Positions 1 to 6,102 of a DNA stretch of 14,850 nt are shown here, piece by piece; position 1 is the first letter of the stretch, and every line of letters starts with the position of its first letter. Origin of the DNA: Candidatus Agathobaculum merdigallinarum (GTDB lineage: Bacteria > Bacillota > Clostridia > Oscillospirales > Butyricicoccaceae); assembly GCA_019115425.1 (NCBI GenBank), contig DXDO01000197.1, positions 1 through 14,850 of the forward strand. Reading direction: 5' to 3'. The notes under the pieces were generated by a model. That model made no database searches, was not told where the DNA came from, and worked only from the letters and a program-made list of their open reading frames with translations. A program made the translations under genes and the position numbers.

Positions 1-330
1 GGCTCGCTGGCAACCGAGATGCGCCACCGCAACGAGGAGACCGGCAAGCTGGACGGCAAGTACTGCTGCACCGACTTCGGCAGGATCGGCGAAGGCTACG
101 GCATGAAGGCGTTTTATGCCAAGACCCCGGAGGAGTTCCGCAAGGCGGTGCAGGATGCCAGAAAGGAGACCTGCTCCTGCATCATCGACGCAAAGGTCCT
201 GCCCAAGACGATGGCGGAGGGCTATGAGTCCTGGTGGCACATCGGCGTGGCTTCGACCTCGAAGTCCGACGCGGTTAAGGAAGCACGTCAGCGCATCGAC
301 GACCACCTCGCAGAGGCGAGAATGTACTGA
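1..330 (+). CDS. iolD: 3D-(3,5/4)-trihydroxycyclohexane-1,2-dione hydrolase, C-terminal fragment (5' end off the window)
   Basis: The reading frame is open from base 1 and ends at TGA 328-330, so only about the last 109 residues of a protein normally near 640 residues are present. IolD is a thiamine-diphosphate enzyme of myo-inositol catabolism that hydrolyses the ring of trihydroxycyclohexane-1,2-dione to 5-deoxy-glucuronate. The visible part is the end of the ThDP-binding domain. Family-like stretches are RHRNEETGKLDGKY, DFGRIGEGYGMKAF, DAKVLPKTM and GYESWWHIGVA, which match the remembered C-terminus of Bacillus IolD closely. The first ATG, at base 19, is internal to the gene. iolB follows 77 bases downstream on the same strand, which supports the assignment because IolB acts on the product of IolD. 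The catalytic N-terminal half cannot be judged. Confidence 0.92.
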   Translation, partial: GSLATEMRHRNEETGKLDGKYCCTDFGRIGEGYGMKAFYAKTPEEFRKAVQDARKETCSCIIDAKVLPKTMAEGYESWWHIGVASTSKSDAVKEARQRIDDHLAEARMY

Positions 331-344
331 GGATTTTCAGACAC

Positions 345-373
345 AGCCGCCCGTTCAGAGCGGGCGGCTTTCT
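345..373 (+). terminator. Hairpin between iolD and iolB, possible attenuating terminator
   Basis: AGCCGCCCG (345-353) pairs perfectly with CGGGCGGCT (361-369) around a 7-base loop, and is followed by TTCTGTT. The stem is strong but the T-tract is short and interrupted, and I see no promoter between it and iolB. It is therefore more likely a partial terminator or mRNA-end stabiliser that tunes expression inside the operon than a full stop. Confidence 0.6.
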
Positions 374-407
374 GTTACGTAAAAGCGAGAAAAAGGAGCA
401 AAAAAAC

Positions 408-1199
408 ATGAAATACACGAGCAAAGGCCGGTTTGAGCAGGGCTATAACAAGATGATTTCCGCGGCCGAGAATCCAGAGATGATGGGCATGGAGTTCGGC
501 GTTGTCAAGATGGCGGCGGGCGACGTGATGCACTTTGACTATGCGCAGGAGGTCGTTTACGACCTGCTCTCCGGCAAGGTATGCTTCGCATGGGACGGCA
601 AGACCGAGACCGTAGAGCGCCGCGACTGCTTCCATGAGGGCGCGATCCAGCTGCACGTGCCGCAGAACACCAAGGTGACCATCACCGCGGAGACCGAGAC
701 CGAAGTCGCGGTTGCGCGCACCGAAAACAAACGCAGCTTCGAGGCCAAGCTGATGCGACCCGAGGACTGCCTGTGCGCCAACGAGGAGCGCGGCGCGGGC
801 CAGATGAACGAGTGCTCCACCCGCATGGTGCGCACCTTCTTCGACCGCTCGAACTGTCCGGAGACCAACTTCTTCATCGGCGAGGTCGTGCACTTCCCAG
901 GCAAGTGGTCCTCCTATCCGCCGCACCAGCATGTGGAGCCGGAGATGTACTACTACAAGTTCCTGCCGGAGAACGGCTACGGTCTGGCGGAGTACGGCGA
1001 CGACGCTTATAAGGTAAAGCACAACGACCTGACCGGCATGCCCGCGAACGTGACCCACTCGCAAGCGGCGGCGCCCGGCTATGCGGAGTACTACCTGTGG
1101 TGCATCCGTCTGCAGGACGATCAGGATATCATCACCACCACCGTTAAGGAATACGAGTGGGTGACCGCACCGGACGCGAAGTACTTCCCAGATATCTAA
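408..1199 (+). CDS. iolB: 5-deoxy-glucuronate isomerase
   Basis: This 263-residue protein matches the usual length of IolB, the cupin-type isomerase that converts 5-deoxy-D-glucuronate to 5-dehydro-2-deoxy-D-gluconate (DKG), the step after IolD. It is cytosolic and metal dependent. The C-terminal cupin carries the family motif SSYPPHQHVEPEMYYY (residues 168-183) with His173, His175 and a nearby Glu as likely metal ligands, and His217 in NVTHSQ as a further candidate. The repeated beta-rich N-terminal half is typical of the bicupin KduI/IolB fold. The start is ATG 408, preceded by AAGGAG at 393-398 with good spacing. It follows iolD across a hairpin and is only 18 bases from the next gene. KduI is the main alternative, but the iolD neighbour and length favour IolB. 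Confidence 0.93.
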   Translation: MKYTSKGRFEQGYNKMISAAENPEMMGMEFGVVKMAAGDVMHFDYAQEVVYDLLSGKVCFAWDGKTETVERRDCFHEGAIQLHVPQNTKVTITAETETEVAVARTENKRSFEAKLMRPEDCLCANEERGAGQMNECSTRMVRTFFDRSNCPETNFFIGEVVHFPGKWSSYPPHQHVEPEMYYYKFLPENGYGLAEYGDDAYKVKHNDLTGMPANVTHSQAAAPGYAEYYLWCIRLQDDQDIITTTVKEYEWVTAPDAKYFPDI

Positions 1200-1217
1200 T
1201 GTAAGGGGGCCTATAAA

Positions 1218-2339
1218 ATGAAAGCCTTTCAGCTGATTCCGTCCATTGCGGAATATGCGAATTTTGCGGCGCTGGCAAGCGAGATGAACCTCGGCGCGCG
1301 CGACCTGATCCTGACCAACGAATACATCTATAATCCCACGATCGCCGCTCTGGATCTGGGCTGCCGCACCTGCTTCCAAGAGAAGTACGGCGCAGGTGAG
1401 CCCACCGACGTGATGGTGGACGCGATTCTGGACGACCTGCGCGGCAAGGAGTATGACCGCATTGTAGCGGTCGGCGGCGGCACGGTCATCGATATCGCGA
1501 AGGTGCTGACCGTGGCGCGGCCGACCGACTGCATCGATGACCTGTACGACCGCATGGCGTCGCTCCACAAGGAGCACCCGCTGATCATCGTGCCCACCAC
1601 CTGCGGCACGGGCAGCGAGGTGACCAACATTTCGATCATCAACCGCACCACCAAGGGCGTCAAGGTCGGTCTGGTATCGCCCGCGATGTTCGCGGATGAG
1701 GCGGCGCTGGTTCCGGCGATGCTGGCGAGCCTGCCGTATCCGGTGTTTGCGACCTCGTCCATCGACGCGATGGTGCACGCGGTGGAGAGCTACCTCAGCC
1801 CGAACGCCTGCCCGATCAGCGAGCTGTTCTCGGAGAATGCCTTGCAGCTCATTCTGCGCGGCTGGAAGGACGCGGTCGCGTCCGGCAGCAAGGACGGCTG
1901 GAAAAAGCACGCGCTGGACTTCCTGCGTGCATCCAACTTTGCAGGCATCGCGTTCGGCCATGCGGGCTGCGCGGCCGTGCACGCGATGGCGTATCCGCTC
2001 GGCGGCGTGCACCACATCCCGCACGGGCAGGCCAACCAGCTGATATTTGCGGACGTGATGCGCAAATATCAGGAAAAGAAGCCGATCGGCAAGCTGAACC
2101 AGCTGGAAGAGCTGCTGGCGAAGGAGCTGGACGTGGAGCCGGTGTTTGCGCTCGAAAAGCTGTACGCCCTGATGGACGACGTGCTCGAAAAAGGCCCGCT
2201 GCATGCGCACGGGGTCACGGCGGAGGAGCTGCCGGACTTTGCGCATAACGTCATCGAGACACAGCAGCGCCTGCTGGGCAACAACTATGTGGAACTGAGC
2301 GAACAGGATATCCTTGCGATCTACCGCGCTGCATTTTAA
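1218..2339 (+). CDS. 4hbD: Iron-dependent alcohol dehydrogenase, 4-hydroxybutyrate dehydrogenase type
   Basis: This 373-residue group III (iron-type) alcohol dehydrogenase has the N-terminal nucleotide-binding motif GGGTVID (residues 86-92), the family signature PTTCGTGSEVTN (126-137), and four metal ligands Asp183, His187, His255 and His269 in the expected spacing. Segments such as ILTNEYIYNP, FQEKYGAGEP and QRLLGNNY closely resemble Clostridium kluyveri 4-hydroxybutyrate dehydrogenase as I remember it. The family reduces succinate semialdehyde to 4-hydroxybutyrate with NADH in the cytosol. Here it lies directly between iolB and a matching CoA-transferase, with AAGGGGG at 1203-1209 before ATG 1218. 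Malonate semialdehyde, the inositol product one carbon shorter than succinate semialdehyde, is therefore a plausible alternative substrate. The family call is firm; the substrate is inference. Confidence 0.85.
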   Translation: MKAFQLIPSIAEYANFAALASEMNLGARDLILTNEYIYNPTIAALDLGCRTCFQEKYGAGEPTDVMVDAILDDLRGKEYDRIVAVGGGTVIDIAKVLTVARPTDCIDDLYDRMASLHKEHPLIIVPTTCGTGSEVTNISIINRTTKGVKVGLVSPAMFADEAALVPAMLASLPYPVFATSSIDAMVHAVESYLSPNACPISELFSENALQLILRGWKDAVASGSKDGWKKHALDFLRASNFAGIAFGHAGCAAVHAMAYPLGGVHHIPHGQANQLIFADVMRKYQEKKPIGKLNQLEELLAKELDVEPVFALEKLYALMDDVLEKGPLHAHGVTAEELPDFAHNVIETQQRLLGNNYVELSEQDILAIYRAAF

Positions 2340-2354
2340 GCGGGAGGGACAGGG

Positions 2355-3662
2355 ATGGATTGGAGAACTTATTATAAGGAACACACCATGACGCCCGAAC
2401 AGGCGGTCAGCGTCATCCACGACGGCGACCGCGTGGTGTTCGGCCACGCGGTGGGCGAGCCGATCATCTTCCAGCGCACGATGGCGCGCATGGCGGAGCA
2501 GTTCCATAACGTCGAAGTGGCGCACATGGTCTACCTCGGCTCGGGCGACTATCTGCAGCCCGGCATGGAGAGCCACTTCCGCCACAACGCGCTGTTTGTG
2601 GGCGGCGCGGCGCGGGGGCCGATCGCGGAGCACCGCGCGGATTATACGCCCGCCTTCTTCTCGGATGTGCCCCGCATGTTCCGCGACGGCACGCTGCCGG
2701 TGGATGTGTTCGCGTTTACCTGCTCGCCTCCGGACGAGCGCGGATATGTGTCGCTCGGCCTGTCCTGCGACTACGGCGTGCAGGCGGTCAAGTCCGCCAA
2801 GACCGTGATCGCAGAGGTCAATCCGAACATGCCGCGCACCTTCGGCGAAAGCTTTGTGCATGTCAGCGAGATCGACGGCTTCTTTTGCTCGTGGGAGCCG
2901 TTGCCCGAGTCGCCCCCAGCGAAGATTTCCGAGGAGGACCAGCAGATCGGCAAGTACATTGCTGATTTCGTGCGCGACGGCGACTGCCTGCAGCTGGGCA
3001 TCGGCGCGCTGCCGGACGCGGTGTGCTCGTTCCTCGGGGATAAAAAGGATCTCGGCCTGCATACCGAGATGATCTCGGACGGCGTGCTGCCGCTGCTCGA
3101 GAGCGGTGTGATCAACGGCAGCCGCAAGCAGCGCGACGCGGGCAAGGTGTGCGTCACCTTCCTGATGGGCACGCGCAAGCTGTATGACTATGTGGACAAC
3201 AACCCGATGATCTGCATGCTGCCGGTTGACGTGTGCAATAACCCGGCGGTCATCTCGCAGAACGACAACGTGGTTTCCATCAACTCCTGCGTCGAGGTGG
3301 ATCTGCAGGGCCAGGTGTGCGCGGAAGCGATCGGACTGCGCCAAATCTCGGGCATCGGCGGCCAGATGGACTTTGTGCGCGGCGCAAACCTGTCCAAGGG
3401 CGGGCGTTCGATCATCGCACTGCATTCGACCACCAAGGACGAGTCGGTTTCCAAGATCGTGACTACCATCACAACAGGCGGTCCAGTCACCACCAGCCGC
3501 TGCGACGTGAACTACATTGTGACCGAATACGGTGTCGCGCAGCTGCGCGGCCAGACACTGCGCGTGCGCGCCAAGCGCCTGATCGCGATCGCGCATCCCA
3601 AGTTCCGCGCCGAGCTGGCAGAGGAATACGAGCGCCGCTTTGGGGAAAAGCTCTCTGCCTGA
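2355..3662 (+). CDS. cat2: 4-hydroxybutyrate/butyrate-type CoA-transferase (acetyl-CoA hydrolase/transferase family)
   Basis: This 435-residue protein transfers CoA between acyl-CoA (usually acetyl- or butyryl-CoA) and a carboxylate through a glutamyl-CoA intermediate. Both domains of the acetyl-CoA hydrolase/transferase family are present. Visible motifs are HAVGEP (31-36), FRHNALFVGG (75-84), LGIGALPDAV (214-223), HTEMISDGV (236-244) with the predicted catalytic Glu238, and SGIGGQMDF (332-340) for CoA binding. The sequence resembles C. kluyveri Cat2 and C. aminobutyricum AbfT along its whole length. It starts at ATG 2355 behind GGAGG (2343-2347), 15 bases after the dehydrogenase, so the two are almost certainly co-translated and metabolically linked. 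Butyryl-CoA:acetate CoA-transferase is a close relative and cannot be excluded by eye. In this setting 3-hydroxypropionate is another possible acceptor. Confidence 0.85.
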   Translation: MDWRTYYKEHTMTPEQAVSVIHDGDRVVFGHAVGEPIIFQRTMARMAEQFHNVEVAHMVYLGSGDYLQPGMESHFRHNALFVGGAARGPIAEHRADYTPAFFSDVPRMFRDGTLPVDVFAFTCSPPDERGYVSLGLSCDYGVQAVKSAKTVIAEVNPNMPRTFGESFVHVSEIDGFFCSWEPLPESPPAKISEEDQQIGKYIADFVRDGDCLQLGIGALPDAVCSFLGDKKDLGLHTEMISDGVLPLLESGVINGSRKQRDAGKVCVTFLMGTRKLYDYVDNNPMICMLPVDVCNNPAVISQNDNVVSINSCVEVDLQGQVCAEAIGLRQISGIGGQMDFVRGANLSKGGRSIIALHSTTKDESVSKIVTTITTGGPVTTSRCDVNYIVTEYGVAQLRGQTLRVRAKRLIAIAHPKFRAELAEEYERRFGEKLSA

Positions 3663-3750
3663 GGCGCAAAACCGTTTATCGGGGATACGCGCCGGATGCA
3701 GGTTTGATAAAAGTGATCCGTTCCAATCTCCTCAAACTGCATACCGGCGC
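3663..3750 (+). other. Long imperfect hairpin just after the cat2 stop codon
   Basis: GCGCCGG (3689-3695) pairs with CCGGCGC (3744-3750), ATGCA (3696-3700) with TGCAT (3738-3742), and GTTTGA (3702-3707) with TCAAAC (3732-3737). This makes an 18-pair stem interrupted only by single-base bulges at G3701 and A3743. GGCGC (3663-3667) could alternatively pair with GCGCC (3689-3693), so two folds compete. There is no T-run directly after it. It could be an mRNA 3' structure, a dispersed palindromic repeat, or part of a structured RNA that continues into the next hairpin. Confidence 0.55.
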
Positions 3751-3778
3751 TTTGCCATATGAGATAGCCATATCCATA

Positions 3779-3866
3779 GCGAATAGAGCGACACCTGCCT
3801 TGCGGTTTTGTCTGTACAATCCTGCCGTACCGCAGGCCAGCTCTGTTCGCTTCTTTTTTCTTCTTA
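3779..3866 (+). terminator. Large two-part hairpin with T-rich tail; probable operon terminator
   Basis: GCGAATAGAGC (3779-3789) pairs with GCTCTGTTCGC (3840-3850) over 11 positions, with one G-U pair. Inside the loop, TGCGGT (3801-3806) pairs with ACCGCA (3829-3834), extended by CC/GG. The outer stem is followed by TTCTTTTTTCTTCTT. It sits after cat2 and before the metY promoter, so it probably ends the inositol operon transcript. The roughly 50-base structured loop is larger than in most simple terminators. Confidence 0.6.
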
Positions 3867-3906
3867 TATATCCTTTGCCGAACGCTTGAGAAGTGGTCAT
3901 CCCGCC

Positions 3907-3935
3907 TTGACCCGCCACGCACTGCGTGGTAAAAT
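3907..3935 (+). promoter_or_regulatory. metY promoter with palindromic operator candidate in the spacer
   Basis: TTGACC (3907-3912) and TAAAAT (3930-3935) are separated by exactly 17 bases, a good sigma-A promoter. The spacer holds a perfect inverted repeat, CCACGC-ACT-GCGTGG (3915-3929). A second repeat, GGTCAT (3895-3900) with ATGACC (3934-3939), brackets the promoter. Predicted transcription starts near 3942, leaving only about 30 bases of leader. That is too short for a SAM riboswitch, so control by a DNA-binding repressor is more likely. Confidence 0.75.
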
Positions 3936-3973
3936 GACCTTGTGTCATCAAATCCCAGCAAAGGAGTTGTATA

Positions 3974-5242
3974 ATGAAAATTGAAACCCAATGCCTGCAT
4001 GAGGGCTATAAGCCCGAAAACGGCGGCCCGGGCGTCATGCCCATCGTCCAGTCCACCACCTACCGCTTTGACTCGACCGAACACATTGCCGGCCTGTTCG
4101 ATATGCCGACCGAGTTTATGTACTCGCGCTTTGCCAACCCGACCTGCGACGCGGTCGAAAAGAAGATCGCCGCGCTCGAGGGCGGCGCGGGCGCAATGCT
4201 GACCAGTTCGGGACAGGCGGCTTCCATGATCGCCATCCTCAACCTGTGCTCGGCGGGCGACAGCTTTATCGCGGCCTCCACCATCTACGGTGGCACGATC
4301 AACCTGTTCGGCGTGACGCTCAAAAAGCTGGGCATCGAGTGCATCTGGGCAGATGCGGAAGCGGACGAAGAGGAGATTCAGAAGCTGTTTAAGCCCAACA
4401 CCAAGGCTGTTTTCGGCGAAACGCTTGCCAACCCCGCGCTGACCGTGTTTGATATCGAGAAGTGGGCGAACATCGCGCACAAGAACGGCGTGCCGCTCAT
4501 CATCGACAATACCTTTGCGACCCCGATCCTGTGCCGCCCGATCGAATTCGGCGCGGATATCGTGATCCACTCCACCACAAAATATATGGACGGCCATGCC
4601 GTGCAGGGCGGCGGCGTGATCGTGGACAGCGGCAAGTTCGACTGGAATGCATCGGGCAAGTTCCCAGACTTCACCGAGCCGGACGAGAGTTACCACGGCG
4701 TTGTCTACACCCGCGACTTCGGCAACATGGCTTATATCATCAAGGCGCGCATGCAGCTGATGCGCGATTTCGGCTGCTATCCGGCGGCGCACTCCGCGTT
4801 TTTGCTCAACCTCGGCCTGGAAACCCTGCCCGTGCGCATGAAGCAGTACTGCGAGAACGCGCTGACCGTGGCAAAGCACCTGCAGGCATCGGACAAGATC
4901 GCGTCCGTGCGTTACCCCGCCCTGCCGGGCAACGAGCACTACGAACGCGCGCGCAAGTATCTGCCGCTCGGCACCTCGGGCGTCATGTCGATCGACATCA
5001 AGGGCGGCCGCGCGCCGGCGATGAAGTTCATGGACAGCCTGAAGCTCGCCTGCAACGAGGTACATGTGGCGGATATCCGCACCTGCGTGCTGCATCCGGC
5101 TTCTGAGACGCACCGCCAGCTGACTGACGAGCAGCTCGTCGCCGCGGGCATCGAGCCGGGCCTTGTGCGCCTGTCGGTCGGTCTGGAGAACGTCGAGGAC
5201 ATCATCGCGGATCTGGATCAGGCGCTCGCCCAGCTGGACTAA
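3974..5242 (+). CDS. metY: O-acetylhomoserine aminocarboxypropyltransferase (O-acetylhomoserine sulfhydrylase)
   Basis: This 422-residue PLP enzyme of the Cys/Met-metabolism family makes L-homocysteine from O-acetyl-L-homoserine and sulfide in the cytosol, the direct-sulfhydrylation route to methionine. Visible features are TQCLHEGYKP (5-14), MYSRFANPT (49-57) with the phosphate- and neighbour-contacting Tyr-Ser-Arg, SSGQAA (78-83), DNTFATP (178-184), and the PLP lysine Lys203 in HSTTKYMDGH. The MetY-type N-terminus and the length above 400 residues favour MetY over the shorter (about 380-residue) MetB/MetC enzymes, although length and motifs do not fully settle substrate. The start is ATG 3974 behind AAGGAG (3961-3966). 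It has its own promoter with a palindromic spacer and is followed 46 bases later by an acetyltransferase gene. Confidence 0.9.
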   Translation: MKIETQCLHEGYKPENGGPGVMPIVQSTTYRFDSTEHIAGLFDMPTEFMYSRFANPTCDAVEKKIAALEGGAGAMLTSSGQAASMIAILNLCSAGDSFIAASTIYGGTINLFGVTLKKLGIECIWADAEADEEEIQKLFKPNTKAVFGETLANPALTVFDIEKWANIAHKNGVPLIIDNTFATPILCRPIEFGADIVIHSTTKYMDGHAVQGGGVIVDSGKFDWNASGKFPDFTEPDESYHGVVYTRDFGNMAYIIKARMQLMRDFGCYPAAHSAFLLNLGLETLPVRMKQYCENALTVAKHLQASDKIASVRYPALPGNEHYERARKYLPLGTSGVMSIDIKGGRAPAMKFMDSLKLACNEVHVADIRTCVLHPASETHRQLTDEQLVAAGIEPGLVRLSVGLENVEDIIADLDQALAQLD

Positions 5243-5288
5243 AGCAGCGCTCTGATGGAGACCGTTACTGTAAACTGGAGGTTTTAGT

Positions 5289-5741
5289 ATGCGTATCCGG
5301 TCGATCGAACCCGTTGACCGCGATTACTTTATCCGCAGCGTGAATGAATTTTATCATTCTCCTGCTGTGTGCCACGAGATCTCGCCGCGCAATGCCGAGC
5401 GCACGTTCGAACTGCTCATGCACGGCTCCCCTTACGCGGACTGCCTGATCGCCGAGGATGAGGACGGCGCGCCCTGCGCCTATCTGCTGCTTGCGCTCAC
5501 CTGGTCGAACGAAGCGGGCGGATTGTGCGTCTGGATGGAGGAGCTGATGGTGAACGAATCCATGCGCGGTAAAGGGATTGGCAGCAGAATGATCGCCGCT
5601 GTGCATGAAAAATATAATAATGCCGCGCGCTACCGTCTGGAAGTCACGGAGGACAATCCTCGCGCGGCTGCGCTGTATCGCACGCTGGGCTTTGAGGATC
5701 TGCCTTACCGGCAGATGCTTATCGATACGCCCTTGCAGTAA
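5289..5741 (+). CDS. GNAT family N-acetyltransferase
   Basis: This 150-residue protein has a single GNAT domain, which transfers an acetyl group from acetyl-CoA to an amine. The acetyl-CoA pyrophosphate loop is RGKGIGSR (93-100), preceded by the strand EELMVNESM. EVTEDNPRAAALYRTLGF (118-135) is the usual C-terminal helix-strand with the Tyr and the LGF end. The start is ATG 5289 behind GGAGG (5277-5281). There is no terminator between metY and this gene, so they are probably co-transcribed, and the transcript ends at the hairpin at 5876-5903. The acceptor is not identifiable from sequence. Sharing a transcript with metY hints at a link to amino-acid metabolism but does not prove one. Confidence 0.85.
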   Translation: MRIRSIEPVDRDYFIRSVNEFYHSPAVCHEISPRNAERTFELLMHGSPYADCLIAEDEDGAPCAYLLLALTWSNEAGGLCVWMEELMVNESMRGKGIGSRMIAAVHEKYNNAARYRLEVTEDNPRAAALYRTLGFEDLPYRQMLIDTPLQ

Positions 5742-5875
5742 AATCTATTTGGATGTACCGCTCACAAGCAGTCTCTGTGTGCCGTGAACGGGGTGCATCA
5801 TTTGTTTTTGGTGTCAAAGTACGAATGTAAATGCTGTTTTTTGCAAAACGGCTGTTTGGCATTCAATACGCGCTG

Positions 5876-5912
5876 AAGGAGCGGCTCTTCGGAGCCGCTC
5901 CTTTGCTGTTTT
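5876..5912 (+). terminator. Strong intrinsic terminator with a UUCG tetraloop
   Basis: AAGGAGCGGCTC (5876-5887) pairs perfectly with GAGCCGCTCCTT (5892-5903) around TTCG, giving a C(UUCG)G-closed 12-pair stem. TGCTGTTTT follows. It ends the metY-acetyltransferase unit. The rest of the 5742-6102 gap holds the promoter of the next gene and a short GCCGC/GCGGC repeat (5926-5941). I saw no additional gene in it. Confidence 0.85.
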
Positions 5913-5961
5913 ACAGAATTTGACTGCCGCAAATGAGCGGCGTGATTTAACCGATTTGTTG

Positions 5962-5990
5962 TTGTTTCTCCCACCAACGCAGTATATAAT
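5962..5990 (+). promoter_or_regulatory. Probable promoter of the VanW-domain gene
   Basis: A perfect -10 box, TATAAT (5985-5990), lies 17 bases after TTGTTT (5962-5967), which matches only the TTG of the -35 consensus. Transcription would start near 5997, about 105 bases before the first possible start codon. The weak -35 box suggests modest or assisted expression. Confidence 0.55.
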
Positions 5991-6102
5991 AGAAAAGGCA
6001 TAATACGTCGAAAAAAGGCGGGTGCGCTGCTCGCCGCTTGTTGTGTACATTGTATGATATTCTTGATTTGCGCATATATAAATAGCGAAAAAGGGGAAGA
6101 TT

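Noticed and set aside
375..3596. Very long open frame (over 1,000 codons) on the minus strand opposite iolB, the dehydrogenase gene and cat2
   Set aside because: It mirrors three well-recognised genes and their gaps, has a His/Arg/Val/Ala-rich composition with no domain pattern, and is a typical shadow frame of GC-rich codon use. The similar long minus-strand frames at 3512-5113, 5947-7320, 8746-10278 and 12062-13354 were rejected for the same reason.
3676..3951. Small minus-strand frame (91 codons) in the cat2-metY gap
   Set aside because: No ribosome binding site or recognisable domain was seen, and the frame runs through both hairpins and the metY promoter.
3663..3973. SAM or cobalamin riboswitch upstream of metY
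   Set aside because: I could not find the conserved cores of these riboswitches, and the metY promoter at 3907-3935 lies downstream of the structured region, so the metY transcript would not contain it.
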